This document shows, in pieces, positions 48,754 to 62,002 of a DNA stretch of 64,000 nucleotides. Below the pieces are notes generated by a model. The model saw only the letters and a list, made by a program, of their open reading frames with translations, made no database searches and had not been told where the DNA came from. The stretch spans positions 8,680,001 through 8,744,000 of the forward strand of contig OZ231126.1 of the NCBI GenBank assembly GCA_965153355.1, in the 5' to 3' direction. The position numbers and the translations under genes were made by a program. Numbering within the stretch: position 1 is the stretch's first letter; the number at the start of each line of letters is the position of its first letter. Origin of the DNA: Flaccisagitta enflata (lineage: Eukaryota; Chaetognatha; Sagittoidea; Aphragmophora).

Positions 48754-49257
48754 CGGTATATGGACTTAGAGAGCAATGAATGACCAGAGAATAAACTGAT
48801 AAAGGTGAACGCCTTGAAAATGGACTCATTGTGGTGAATGGCTTGGGTTTGCAGTCGCTCCAGTACAGTGCAGTCTCTCACAATGGAGATCATTTAGACC
48901 GGTGTGTTTTCGCCAGATTTTCTCACCAAAACGTTTTATTCATCTTTAGGTTAATCATAACAGTGACTCATGGATATTATAAAGGCAAATCCAAAAGCGG
49001 ATTGGAAAATTGATTTCAAAGCTTTTTTACATTTTATGCAGTTGAAAGATTCACGATCATTGTAATTCAAAAAATCAAATTTTGCTGAACAATTTAGTGT
49101 AATACCCTTTTTTAATTGTTGCTGTGGTCTCTATATTGGCTGATAGTCCAAAGAATGTATCATCAACCAGTGCACAACAAATAAGACAAGAAAGAAAGAA
49201 AAAAAGAAAGCGCTTACAAAAGATACGATAGAAAGTGAGAAAGGGTAGGAAAGAATT
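48754..49257. other. No recognised feature
   Basis: Unique sequence. Confidence 0.4.
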
Positions 49258-49350
49258 TTATGACATAGTCATTTTCTCCGTGATATCATTTTATGACATT
49301 TTCACCTTCTCCGTGATATCATTTTATGACATTTTCACCTTTACTGTGAT
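49258..49350 (+). repeat. ~33-bp tandem repeat
   Basis: TTTTATGACATTTTCACC, TTCTCCGTGATATCA repeats three times. Confidence 0.8.
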
Positions 49351-49429
49351 ATCATGTTCTTTGCGAGAACATCCATAATTCAATGAGGTAAGAAATGTTT
49401 CAACGTCAGAATTGGTTCGGGAATGAGAT

Positions 49430-49560
49430 TCACCACCACGCCATCATAGCCAATGTGGCGGTGGGTAACAATGCCACAAAACCAAATCATCAAAACCGTG
49501 CCAGCGAGGAAAATGCCACAAAACTTGGTCACCAAAACTGCGCGTGCCATCAAGGAAATA
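49430..49560 (+). repeat. Degenerate AATGCCACAAAACC array, part 1
   Basis: Units of about 50 bp with AAAATGCCACAAAAC and GCGCCAGCG-like blocks. The same array resumes at 50010, beyond a 121-bp repeat and an E element. Confidence 0.65.
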
Positions 49561-49681
49561 TGATAGGTGGAATGATATCCTTCACTGTACCCAAACTGAA
49601 AAATATGGGAGAGGGCCTTGTGAGCCCTCACTGACTAGTTACTACGCGCATCACTCCTAGTTTTCCATTTAGCAAAACTAA
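49561..49681 (-). mobile_element. 121-bp terminal-repeat copy, solo
   Basis: The complement of this segment (TTAGTTTTGCTAAATGG, AACTAGGAGTGATG, GAGGGCTCACAAGG, CCACCTATCA) matches the two direct copies at 56237 and 56561 at the same 121-bp length. It may be a solo LTR-like end. Confidence 0.65.
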
Positions 49682-49706
49682 CTTAGCAAACAACCCAAAA
49701 CACTAA

Positions 49707-49988
49707 TGGTCAGCGATACCCGTTTCCGTGCTTTGCATTTTGAATCGGAGTGAGAAGAAGCATGGAACTGGTCTCAAAGGGGACGAAGTCCTGCAGTGCA
49801 GAGGGGGAATTCTGTTCATCCAGCATAATTCGATTGAAGAAGCTCTGACAAGGGCTATTTGATTTAAGGGTGTATGATGGCATAAGGGCTCAGTAAAAGC
49901 TGATTTTAGGGCTTTAGGAGTCTGGTTGAACTAATTTGAAGGTCTGTGTTCAACAGGACTCCGTCCCCTTCAGGACCCCTGCCCAAAA
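49707..49988 (-). mobile_element. E element (type E2), diverged
   Basis: Tail complement ATGGTCAGCGATACCCG, then CTGGTCTCAAAGGGG, ACGAAGTCCTGCAG, and at the right TGTGTTCAACAGGACTCCG, TCCCCTTCAGGACCCC. The interior units are nearly lost. Confidence 0.6.
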
Positions 49989-50009
49989 ACGAATCATGTC
50001 AACCACACA

Positions 50010-50260
50010 AGGAGGAATAAATGCCACCAAACCAAATCAACCCCACTGCGCCAGTGGGGGAAAATGCTGCATAACTAAATCCCCCCCATTTTGCCAGCGG
50101 GGAACAAAGCCACAAAACCAGCGAGGAAAATGAAAAAAAAAAACACCGCCACCGCGCCAGCGGAGGAAAATGCCACTGAGTTAAATTGCAGCCTCCGCGC
50201 CAGCACAGAGAAAAGTGCCACAAAGTCAAATTGCTACTAAGACGCCACACCCCCCCCCCA
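50010..50260 (+). repeat. Degenerate AATGCCACAAAACC array, part 2
   Basis: About 50-bp units with GCGCCAGCGGAGG, AAAATGCCAC and AAATTGC blocks, ending in a C-run. Confidence 0.65.
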
Positions 50261-51290
50261 CACACACACAAATTTTGAGGGAAAAGGTATCGGAAATTGT
50301 GAAAATTCGAGTTTAGAGAACGGAAGAATTTACGTAAAATCGTCAAAAAGAAGTCAATGGAAGAATGTCACCTCGAACAAATTGGAAAATATGTATGGTA
50401 TATGGTGATGATTGAAACAACATTGCCTTATCGGAAAAAATCGAAATACGTTTTTCAATTTTTCAGTTTTGCTTGTAAATCAATTTGTTCTATTTTCGCT
50501 TGAGGAAGTTGGGTCACAACTAGGCTCGCATGTGGCTGGGGTTGAAATTGACACAGGGTGAGAAAGGGAATTTTTTTACACCTTCTGGAGCGAAGCAGAG
50601 CGCTGTCGGGACAATACTTCTTAACTTAGGAAATTTTTGTGGATCTTTTTCAGTTTCCGCACGCACGCAAATGGAATCTGAATGCGAGAATGTTTTCTCT
50701 ATCAAATTGTTACAGCGTGATAGGTAAAAACTGACTTCATTTTGATTAACAAGCGACATGCATGGAAGACTGTAAAGTTAACAGTGTGAAGTGAATAAGC
50801 GTGCATGTGTACATGAAATGGACAACATTACTACTGAACCAAACAAGGACAAGAGCCTTAGGAGCTCTAACTGGTGTTTGATAGCGACCCTTCACATTGT
50901 GAAGTTCACAACAATTCTTTTAATGAGCAAAAACCCACTTCAAACCTTACCAAAGAGCTGCTCAAAAGAGACAAATCAACCGCGAGAAAAATCCATAATT
51001 GTCGACTATTTGTGCCATGTGCTAGTGACAAGAAAGAGTACCAGATATGAGTGTTTAACTATGCCACAACATTCCTCACATCTATCTTATCTTCCCAGTG
51101 TAATAAGCTCATAACACTTACAACAAGATTTTCCTCACTGATTGAGTACATTCCACCAAGTGACTCTGAGTCAACCCCAAATTCTGAAGTTCATATATAA
51201 CCAAATTATAAGTTAGTTATCAAAGGCAATGTTGTGAAAAAGACACCATGGAGGCTAGAATCGAGTGTCAATCAATTGGGACTGCCGGCA
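50261..51290. other. No recognised gene (1 kb)
   Basis: An open frame at 50791-51114 (107 residues) has no recognisable motif or upstream signal, and I do not call it. The rest is unique. Confidence 0.4.
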
Positions 51291-51295
51291 TTCTA

Positions 51296-51560
51296 TACCA
51301 ACACTGTGGGCCTTAATGGGTTCAATAAAATCCCCGACAGTAGTGATTTGTAAATGTGAGTACATTTTATAGTGAAGAATTGATATTGACCCTTAAAAAA
51401 ATTTTCCTTCAACAATCTTTGCAAAAATTTTCAAGGGTGTTTTTTTTAATGATCAATATCAATTTTCCACTATAAAATGTATTTACATAACCAAGTCACT
51501 ACTGTCGGGGATTTTTTTAACCCATATCCTATGAAGGCCAACTGTGCCAAGGTACTAGAC
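51296..51560. mobile_element. ~265-bp palindromic MITE
   Basis: AAATCCCCGACAGTAGTGA and CATTTTATAGTG on the left pair with TCACTACTGTCGGGGATTT and CACTATAAAATG on the right. Weaker pairing extends outwards through CACTGTGGGCCTT and AAGGCCAACTGTG. Confidence 0.7.
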
Positions 51561-51904
51561 ATATACAAGTGATACGGCATGCGTAAACGTGCGTTCGTGT
51601 GTGAATAAGCATCATGAACAGCTGATGAATATGTAATTTTCAACGACATGATTGATATCATATGAATATTCAGATTGCAGAGAGTGAAATCGGAACTGCC
51701 GAGATATTCAATGTCGTTCCACAAGACTGGTCACAACGATTTAAAGTGAAGAATATTTGATTGAAATTCATTAAGCAGCTGAAAGGTGTGCAAGTGTTAT
51801 CATTTTTCCTTTTGATTTGTCAGCCTAACAACTTCTCGCCTGTTCAAGGAAGAATACTGGCCACTGTTCTGCTCGCAAGGTCAGTTGGTCCATCTGAGAT
51901 ATTA
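51561..51904. other. No recognised feature
   Basis: Unique sequence. Confidence 0.4.
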
Positions 51905-52502
51905 ACAGGGTGTGCAAAATTATCCGGACTTGCTCCATAGAAAGAAAACCATACTTAGAAGTGACCCAGGACTATGAAATTTGAGCCTGAGTAACCCAGT
52001 TAATTATACTAGAAGCTAAAATTGTTGGTAGGTCTTTTCTACATCCCTTGTCACTATGGGAGTTAAATGAATTGAAGCAAAGATTTGGATTTTGACAGGA
52101 TTTTATTTCATAGAAAGAATAGGTAACAAAATCATAGATTTTTGTATTTGTAACCACTCCATAGTAACTTTCTTAGCTTGACTCACACTATGCTGATGTA
52201 GGTAAATTAAGTCAACATCAATAGAGCTCACATATGCAAATAAACTAGGCTTAAAGGGAAAGAAAAATTAACATCAGAATTTCAGGGTTTTTTTTTAATC
52301 AATCCTTTCAAGGAGTGTTTTATCTGAGTCAAATTTACCTGAAAAGTTTTATTTCTGACCTTTTTATTCTTTGTGAATTTTGGTTTTGAATGGTAAAAAA
52401 AATACTGTTTCAAATTTACCCCTTCTGGTTTCAAAAATTATCATTTGTACAGGATTTTTAAGAAAAGTAACTGCCAATTCCGGATAATTTTGCACACCCT
52501 GT
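51905..52502. mobile_element. 598-bp TA-flanked MITE
   Basis: Perfect 24-bp TIRs, ACAGGGTGTGCAAAATTATC plus CGGA, at both ends, with TA at 51903-51904 and 52503-52504. AT-rich interior, no coding. The TIR start resembles the elements at 58456 and 23982. Confidence 0.85.
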
Positions 52503-52826
52503 TAGGACTTTCTTTTGCAAAGGTATCTGGTGGTCAGTTTACAGATATCTGAGAAAAGACAGTTCCTTCAATCTTTTAGGTGCTTTGCTACATCATTGTG
52601 TATGTGTATGTCCATATCACTATATTGTCCGATTCACAGTCCGAGTGTCTATGCATGTGTGTGTCAAAGGGGAAAAAAACACTGATCTTGTTTCGTGATT
52701 CATGGTGATACCGAGGAAGCACTCAAACCATCATACTTCATGAATCATCACTTTTCACGACTTTTGGGACTGCCACCTGTTATCTGTGTTCCAACAGAAC
52801 TAATTGAATGAATTTGTCAAAAATTC

Positions 52827-52835
<9 letters not shown>
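52503..52835. other. No recognised feature
   Basis: Unique sequence. Confidence 0.4.

Positions 52836-52922
<87 letters not shown>
52836..52922 (+). repeat. (CT)n microsatellite
   Basis: Perfect CT run, then looser CT to 52960. Confidence 0.95.
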
Positions 52923-52925
<3 letters not shown>

Positions 52926-53268
52926 TCATTCTCTCTCTTTCTATTTTTCTCTCTTTGTCTCAGTTTCCCATTCTTACCCCAATGACTCTTTGGTCCCGTC
53001 CCAAGAGGATGCCATGGCAGCCATGGCAGCCTCGTCTAGTACTCCACTGCCCCTAATGAAACCCTAATCATCCCATGATCATCACTTGAAATAATCACTC
53101 TCCCGTGAAATTCGATATGTAAATGAGAGGAAAACTTGCAGCAATCTGCATCCCGGTTAACTACGTATGCATTTATGTTGGTGCAACCATGCGTTATTCA
53201 TTTGTTTTTGCTTGTCATTCACTCTCACTGTGCAAGTTTGATTGCAAATCTTCTTACCTTATTTTTTC
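52923..53268. other. No recognised feature
   Basis: Unique; a GCCATGGCAGCCATGGCAGC patch near 53010. Confidence 0.4.
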
Positions 53269-53269
53269 C

Positions 53270-54450
<1,181 letters not shown>

Positions 54451-54539
54451 TGTTATCGTCATTTCCTCCCCTGCCGGAATCTCTCACACATTTCCCCTTT
54501 GTCTTTAACATCACACTTTTCGGCTCTCTTATCTCGTAT

Positions 54540-54615
54540 TTGTCTCAAACGCCTTCTTTCTTTCTTTCTGTCTTTTTTCTTTCAGTCTCTTTCTTTATCT
54601 TTCTTTCTTCATTCC
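54540..54615 (+). repeat. CTTT-rich patch
   Basis: Short TTTC-rich stretch between the ATC and CT blocks. Confidence 0.7.
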
Positions 54616-54697
54616 ATAACAATTCTTTTTCCTATCTCCTTACCACCTCCCATCCCATCACTTGTTCACTACTGCGTCACTGTCTGTCAAACCGTCT

Positions 54698-54890
<193 letters not shown>

Positions 54891-54979
54891 AGATTGCCGA
54901 GGGCATCCGTCTTCTTGCTTGTGCACGCGAATTTCATCATCCACGTAATTTGTGCGCACGTGCCTCTTATTCTTTCTTC

Positions 54980-54982
<3 letters not shown>

Positions 54983-55067
<85 letters not shown>

Positions 55068-55094
55068 TTGTTGTTGTTGTTGTTGTTGTTGTGG

Positions 55095-55139
<45 letters not shown>

Positions 55140-55256
55140 TTGTTTTTGTTTTTGCTTTTGTTTTTGCTTTTGTTTGTGTTTTTGTTTTTGTTGTGGTTGT
55201 GGTTGTGGTTGTGATTGTGGTTGTGGGTCTGGTTGTGATTGTGGTTATGGTTGTGG

Positions 55257-55330
<74 letters not shown>

Positions 55331-55335
55331 GCTGC
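54983..55335 (+). repeat. (TTG)n block with TTTTTG and TGTGGT hexamers
   Basis: TTG runs at both sides of a middle with TTTTTG (55137-55190) and GTGGTT (55191-55258) hexamers. It ends at the E element. Confidence 0.95.
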
Positions 55336-55343
55336 TGGTTTTT

Positions 55344-55844
55344 AGGGCAGTAGCCCCTAAGGGGCCAATGACCCATGCTTTCACACAAGGGAAATTTCTC
55401 CTTCTTCTCCTCCTTCTTGTTATGTCCCAGTTTTGAGGCTCCAATCCCAGCTCCAAGGCTCAAATCTCAGCCTGGAGGATCAAATTTCAACCTTGATGCT
55501 CAAATCCCGGCCTCAAGGATCAATTCCCAGCCTGGAGGCTCAAATCCCAGCATTAAGGCTCAAATCCCAGCCTGAGGCTTTAATCCCAGCCTGAAGGCTC
55601 AAATCCCAGCCTAGAGGCTCAAATCTTAGCCTTGAGGTCTAAATCCCAACCTCAAGGCTCAAATCCCAGCCTTGAGGGACAAATCCAACCATTCAGGTTC
55701 ATATCCCAGCCTTGAAGCTCCCGACTTACTAAGCATAGGTCATCAGTCCCTTCGGGGTCGCTGCCCCTTTTACCGCCACACATCCACATGAACTCATATA
55801 GGGGCAACTGGTACCGCTGACCATCTAACGCTTTTGCGACTGTT
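55344..55844 (+). mobile_element. E element (type E1), complete
   Basis: GGGCAGTAGCCCCTAAGG, GGCCAATGACCCATGCTT, TTCACACAAGGGAAATTTC, then about 14 units of GGCTCAAATCCCAGCCT, AGCATAGGTCATCAGTCCC, TTCGGGGTCGCTGCCCC and the tail GGTACCGCTGACCATC, TAACGCTTTTGCGACT. Confidence 0.85.
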
Positions 55845-56185
55845 ATTGCTCTTCCTTTTGTCAATTAACAAACCAGATTAAATGGATGCAAAAAAGTCGA
55901 CAAGAATCAAGGATGCAACTTACGAGTCAAATTCCTGGCAGAACTTTTGTCACAAAACTCATTAATGCAATGCAGTAACTCGCGCGTAATCATACTGACG
56001 AATAGAAAAAAGAATGAAAGGTCGGCTGAAGGGATGAATCATTTAGCCAGAGGGTGTGGATTGGATCAACTTGACTGCGTCTTCATGCTTTAGGCGGTGC
56101 AGTGCAAGTCTGATAACAAGTAAAGGTCGTCAGCTAAAAATAAATCTGCGAAAGTACACCGTCGCAGGTAACGCGTCTACTTTCT
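55845..56185. other. No recognised feature
   Basis: Unique sequence. Confidence 0.4.
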
Positions 56186-56187
56186 AA

Positions 56188-57060
56188 ATTACTTTGTGCC
56201 TGCTTATGCGTGTTTATATGACTTTCTGTCTGCATGTTAGTTTTGCTAAATGGAAAACTAGGAGTGATGTGCGTAGTAACTAGTCATTGAGGGCTCACAA
56301 GGCTCTCTTCCATATTTTTCAGTTTGGTTATAGTGAGGGATATTGTTCCACCTATCATACTACTCAGTGCCTTGGATTAGAAGGTCCGGCGGTCGCATTA
56401 AGCTTGACCTTGATTCTATCCTTCAAGAGTATGGTTTCTTAACAATGTTACCCTCGGGTGATTTGTTGCATTTTGGTAACACAGGTAACAATCATATGCC
56501 CTTAGCTATTTCTGTAAGCATAAATGTTTTGGGTTAGACTAAGAATGGATGTTTGCTAAGTTAGTTTTGCTAAATGGAAAACTAGGAGTGATGCGCGTAG
56601 TAACTAGTCATTGAGGGCTCACAAGGCCCTCTTCCATGTTTTTCAGTTTGGGTATAGTGAGGGATATTGTTCCACCTATCACGACTTTATGTCAGCTCTT
56701 TTATACGACTTTGTATCTGCTTGTTTGATAAATAAATGGTTACAATAGAAGCCCAAGACAGCTCCACAACATGAACTGCTCGGAGAATTCCGTTGTTTTT
56801 TTTTTTCTCGGTTTTTGTTATTTCGGTACAAAATAAATGTTCATATGACTTTCTGTCTGCTTATTGATTTCTTTGCGTCCTCCTGTCAGATGACATTGCA
56901 TGTGCTTGTTTAATGAGTCGAAGTCTTCATATCAGCTTGTTTATTACGAATTTGTGTCTGCTTGTTAAATGACTTTTTGTAAGCTTGTTAAATGACTTTA
57001 TGTCAGCTTGTGTCTGGTTGTCATTTTTCTTTGCATCTGCTTGTTAAATGACTTTGCGCG
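56188..57060 (+). repeat. Degenerate ATGACTTTNTGTCTGCTTGTT minisatellite, interrupted
   Basis: Units such as TGACTTTCTGTCTGC, ACGACTTTGTATCTGC and ATGACTTTATGTCAGC occur before 56237 and from 56683 to 57055. The 121-bp direct-repeat element splits the array. Confidence 0.65.
56237..56681 (+). mobile_element. Miniature direct-repeat element (TRIM-like)
   Basis: Two 121-bp direct repeats (56237-56357 and 56561-56681), each running TTAGTTTTGCTAAATGG to TTCCACCTATCA, enclose about 203 bp without coding. Size and layout recall terminal-repeat retrotransposons in miniature. Neither a primer-binding site nor a clear target duplication was recognised, so the class is uncertain. Confidence 0.55.
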
Positions 57061-57271
57061 CAAGGAGTAGTAATCTTCGTGCTAACATGCTTTCATTCTT
57101 TGAATGCTACCATCTAGGAATGGAGCACTAACTAGTTCAACTAGTTGTTAGTATCAATTTTCGAAGAGCGCTAGTCGTAGTCCTGGACAAATTGAGCAAC
57201 TGACCCCAGCTTTTGAAAAAGTTTGAACAACTTTTTCAAAATGCCACTTAGTTCACTTAGTATTTTCTACT

Positions 57272-57482
57272 TTTCAGTCGCGTGCTACGCGACGCTACAC
57301 CCCGCTTTGTCCGTTCGTCCATCGGTCGGTCGGTTGGTTGTTCGGTCGGTCGGTCCCCATTTTACTTTTTTTATGTTTTTGCGGTCTTTGGCCTCACTGC
57401 TTTTGCCCAAGTGCTTTAGTAACTCAAATACTGCCCCTGCCCACCCGCACGCGACTAAGGTAGCCGTGTATCCGGCCTTGTT
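57272..57482 (-). mobile_element. HER type A, complete
   Basis: Hairpin AGTCGCGTGCTACGCGAC, CTACACCCCGCTTTGTCCG, GGTCGGTCGGTTGGTTG, GGCCTCACTGCTTTTGCCC, CCCCTGCCCACCCGCACG, CGACTAAGGTAGCC, GTGTATCCGGCCTTGTT. A good reference copy for the family. Confidence 0.9.
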
Positions 57483-57786
57483 AAGTGTAAGTGTACTTTT
57501 TTCCTAAATGGAATATGAGCACGTTTTTTTTTTTCTTTTTTTTTTCAATAATCATAACACGCGTCATTGTGCGCGTTGCATGTAATTTGCATGCTTTTGA
57601 GCGTGATATTGCGTCTACGTTCGTGTCCTAAACCTTTTTCTATAAATAACACTTGATCACTCATCTTGGACTTAGCGCTTGTGTGCGGGCAGGAGAGAGA
57701 GCCTGATCTAAAAATACAATGATGAGTCTGGGTTTTTTTCGGCACGTAATATGTGTAGGAAAATGAATAGATGGACAGGAAATCAG

Positions 57787-58356
57787 AGGAAAAGAAGAAG
57801 AAGAAGAAGAAGAAGAAGAAGAAGAAGAAGAAGAAGAAGAAGAAGAAGAAGAAGAAGAAGAAGAAGAAGAAGAAGAAGAAGAAGAAGAAGAAGAAGAAGA
57901 AAAAAAGACGAGGAAGAAAAAGAAGAAGAAGAAGAAGAAGAAGAAGAAGAAGAAGAAGAAGAAGAAGAAGAAGAAGAAGAAGAAGAAAAAGAAAAAGAAA
58001 AAGAAAAAGAAAAAGAAAATGAAAATGAAAATGAAAATGAAAATGAAAATGAAAATGAAAATGAAAATGAAAATGAAAATGAAAAAGAAAAAGAAAAAGA
58101 AAAAGTAGAAGAAGAAGAAGAAGAAGAAGAAGAAGAAGAAGAAGAAAAAGAAGCAGAAGAAGAAGAAGAGAAAGAGAAAGAGAAAGAGAAAGAGATAGAG
58201 AAAGAGAAAGAAAAAGAAAAAGAAAAAGAAAAAGAAAAAGAAAAAGAAGTAGAAGCAGAAGCAGAAGCAGAAGCAGAAGCAGAAGAAGAAGAAGAAGAGG
58301 AAGAAGGAGAAGAAGGAGAAGAAGGAGAAGAAGAAGAAGAAGAAGAAGAAGAAGAT
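57787..58356 (+). repeat. (GAA)n block with GAAAAA, GAAAAT and GCAGAA hexamers
   Basis: GAA runs with hexamer sub-blocks: AAAGAA (57985-58015), AATGAA (58018-58083), GAGAAA (58165-58206) and GCAGAA (58250-58285). Different derived units have each expanded locally. Lys/Glu/Arg frames are artefacts. Confidence 0.95.
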
Positions 58357-58455
58357 TACGACAACGAGTTGGCAAAACGCTGTCTCAGAAACACCTTTAA
58401 AAAGTCGACTGGAGTGAGTACAAGACGAAGATTGATTGTTTAAAAAAGATCTTTA

Positions 58456-59060
58456 ACAGGATGTGCAAAAAATTTGGCAAAAACATAAAAGCACAAAAAC
58501 CACACTTCTTGATGGCCCAGTAACACAAAATTTGGGGTGTAGCCTCCTAATTAGTTCTAATAGATGTTAGAATGTGCAGTTTTTCATAAGAATAATCTTG
58601 GTTGGCAAAGGAATGAATTTTGCTCTGGTCAAATTTTCCCATTTAACAGAATTTTTACCAGTAAAACAAAGCTGAGGACATTAATCACTACGCTTAATAT
58701 TACATCCAAATCAGTATCCCAAAGTGGTCAATTCATCCAAGGGTAATCATCAAAGAAGCAGTACAGTCATTCTGACTCAAAATTGGCTTCAAAACAATTG
58801 TAAAAAATCAAATTAAACAATTTGAAAGTCACTATCAATTTTGTTTTGTTTATCAGAATTCCTTTTCCCATGACCACAATAAATGGACCTTCCCACCCCT
58901 CCATTGATTTCAATTCATGAATTCTTGCTGCCTGTGGGCAAATAGACATGTGAAACTAAGCAACCCTCATATCAAAGCTATATTTTGATTTAAAAAATCA
59001 TTTGAAAGCAGTTTAAAACTGTTCCTGGTAAAATTTTGCCAAATTTTTTGCACATCCTGT
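58456..59060. mobile_element. 605-bp TA-flanked MITE
   Basis: TIR ACAGGATGTGCAAAAAATTT, GGCAAAA at both ends, TA at 58454-58455 and 59061-59062. Interior AT-rich, no coding. Confidence 0.85.
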
Positions 59061-59221
59061 TAGAACAAATAAAAAGTTTCTGTCTCAAAACCCCGATTGG
59101 TTTGAAAATTCACGCATGGCGATGTCTATGGTATGGACACTTTGTCCGACCCTCAGGTAGAAAGAATCACTAATTATTTGTAAAGGTCTTTCTCTATGGT
59201 TTCCTGCCTTCATCTTTGTTG

Positions 59222-59362
59222 GTGATGAAAAAGGGGGGGGTGGTGATGGTAAAGGTGATGGTGACAGTCATGGCGTTGGCGATAGTGAGGGTGATGGTGA
59301 CAGTCATGACGTTGGTGATAGTGATGGTGATGATGGAGGGATGAGGCTGGCGGTTACGGCGG
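59222..59362 (+). repeat. GGTGATGGTGAC repeat with 54-60 bp duplication
   Basis: GTGATGGTGACAGTCATG, GCGTTGGCGATAGTGA is duplicated with variation. Confidence 0.8.
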
Positions 59363-59446
59363 TGGTGGACACTTTGTGTTTCCATAGATAAGCGTAAATG
59401 TTTCTTCTTTATTCCTGAAAAATGGCTTCGATGACTCGTTTTGATG

Positions 59447-59647
59447 TTTTTAGTCGCGTGTCCGTTACTCTACACCCGGCTTTGTCCGTCCTTCCTACCT
59501 TCTGTCGGTCGGTCCATCCGTCCGTCACACTTGTACTTTTTTTTTATCAATTTTATTCCTTTAAGTCATTTTAGGTCATATATGAGTATACCTAGTTATT
59601 CCAAGTCATTCTTAGTCTCGCACGCGACGTATAGGTGTAGGCCTTGA
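59447..59647 (-). mobile_element. HER type B, complete
   Basis: Eroded hairpin AGTCGCGTGTCCGTTACT, CTACACCCGGCTTTGTCC, GGTCGGTCCATCCG, CACACTTGTACTTTTT, AAGTCATTTTAGGTCAT, GTCTCGCACGCGACG, TATAGGTGTAGGCCTTG. Confidence 0.85.
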
Positions 59648-59867
59648 TTCCACTTCTCTTCCCTTTTTCACCGTCTTTCTCACGATAATTCGCCGGTGAA
59701 CTAATCAGCTTCATTGGAATTTTTCCAATGATTCGAGAAAGTCCTTGAAGAACAAATGAAGAACGGAAAAAGAACAAAAAAAAAAAAAAAAACAAAAAAG
59801 AACAAATGCATTTGAAATCAACTCGACAATCTTTAGTTCCTTTCAAGTAAAAGATAAGAACGAAGAA

Positions 59868-60035
59868 AGTCGAAGGTGAGGGAGAAACCGGTGATTGCTG
59901 AAGGGTGAGAGTAGAAGGTGACGGAGCAATAGGAGGTGATGGAGAAACCGGTCAACGCGGGTGGCAGTGAGGGGTTGATGGGAAGTGATTGCAGTGGGAG
60001 ATAATGATGCAGAGGAGGTGCCGATCACAGGATGC
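59868..60035 (+). repeat. Degenerate GGTGATGGAGAAACCGG repeat
   Basis: GGAGAAACCGGT recurs at about 59880 and 59940 with AGGTGA-rich surroundings. Confidence 0.6.
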
Positions 60036-60100
60036 TATTATTAGTGACAAACACTAGAGACACAGGCACTGAAGGTCTGGTGACAAACTGGGAAAAAGGC

Positions 60101-60179
<79 letters not shown>

Positions 60180-60242
60180 AAGAGAGAGAGAGAAAGGTAA
60201 ATGTGAGAATGGTAAAGTTAAGAGTAAAGAGAGAGATAGAGG

Positions 60243-60309
<67 letters not shown>

Positions 60310-60310
60310 A
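60101..60310 (+). repeat. (GA)n with GATAGA variants
   Basis: Perfect GA to 60172, then GAGAGATAGAGAG variants to 60310. Confidence 0.95.
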
Positions 60311-60344
60311 GAGAATCAGAATTTCCATGAATATTAATTTGAGT

Positions 60345-60785
60345 GCAATGGTGGAGTTGAGGCATTGTTAGATGTGTGGCAATGGTAGAGTGAGGCATTG
60401 GTAAATGTTTGGCAATGGTAGAGTTGACACATCGGTTAATGTGTGCACTGTTAGAGTTATGGCAACGGTAAATGAGTGGCAATGGTAGAGTTGAGGCATT
60501 GGTAAATGTGTGGCAATAGTAGAGTTGAGACATTGGTAAATGTGTGGCAATGGTAGAGTTGAGGCATTGGTAAATGTGTGGCAATAGTAGAGTTGAGACG
60601 TTGGTAAATATGTGGATATAGTAGAGTTGAGACGTTGGTAAATGTGTGGCAATGAGAGAGTAGAGACATTGGTAAATGTGTGGCAATGGTAGAGTTGACA
60701 CATCGGTTAATGTGTGCACTGTTAGAGTTATGGCAACGGTAAATGAGTGGCAATGGTAGAGTTGAGGCATTGTGTAAATGTGTGG
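60345..60785 (+). repeat. 34-bp minisatellite
   Basis: GTGGCAATGGTAGAGTTGAG, GCATTGGTAAAT repeats about 13 times. A variant string with GACACATCGGTTAATG and GTGCACTGTTAGAGTTATGG occurs at about 60426 and 60697, so part of the array is duplicated in blocks. It runs straight into the GT tract. Confidence 0.9.
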
Positions 60786-60791
60786 CAATAG

Positions 60792-61200
<409 letters not shown>

Positions 61201-61435
61201 TGAACGTTTTTCTCTATCTGACTGGCTGTCTTTTACTGTTTGTGTTAAAGTGAGGTTTTTTGCGCATGTCTGCGCTTGAAATTGGTCATGTTTCCGATGA
61301 ATCTTCCAACGTCTTTTACTGCCTACAAATCTCTTTAATCTCAAGACAAATCCAACATGTACCAAGACTTACTTACTCAAACATACTTCTTTCTTAAAAT
61401 GCTCCGAGTAAAAGGACACGTCTCTCTGCGTTGTA
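61201..61435. other. No recognised feature
   Basis: Unique sequence. Confidence 0.4.
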
Positions 61436-61977
61436 ACGGGTGGACTTTTAAAAGGTAGCTTTTAATTGTTTTGATATCACCTTTAAAATTTCTCCTAAGT
61501 AGAAAATTTTTTTTTAGTTATCTAGATATGATCGTGGCGTTCATATTCCATTATGGCCATTCTTTATGAAGATCAATATTTTTCAAGTTACCCTAAAAAA
61601 ACTGAATTGAATTAGGGACCACTTTAGAAATTTTGCTTTGATTTGACAAAAAACAATGTTTTTACCACAGTTTACTTTTGAATCACTATAGTTGATTAAA
61701 TGTAGGTTTTAGGAAAGTATAAACACCAACATTTTTAAAATAAAAAACCAAATGCATAACCAAAACACCAGTATTAACCAATCATCGTTTTTTGTTATTA
61801 ATAGGCAGTAATGCTCAGAAACAAAGTTTTGGTTGACCAAACAAAATTTGAATTTGTACATTATAATCATATACACCTCTTAAAAGACTCCTTTATTTTG
61901 AATGATCACAAAATAAGCAATAAAGAACAGTTTTTATATTATTGAGATAAAGAGCTACCTTTTTTATGTCCACCCGG
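61436..61977. mobile_element. 542-bp TA-flanked MITE
   Basis: TIRs ACGGGTGGACTTTTAAAAGG against CCGGGTGGACATAAAAAAGG on the opposite strand, both continuing TAGCT. TA at 61434-61435 and 61978-61979. AT-rich, no coding. Confidence 0.8.
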
Positions 61978-62002
61978 TATATATGCTTAGTTGCCATTAT
62001 AC

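Noticed and set aside
50791-51114. A 107-codon frame as a possible gene
   Set aside because: Low-information sequence with no domain, signal peptide or splice evidence that I can see.
53010-53070. Possible exon after the CT tract
   Set aside because: GCCATGGCAGCC repeats give Met-Ala runs only; no conserved continuation.
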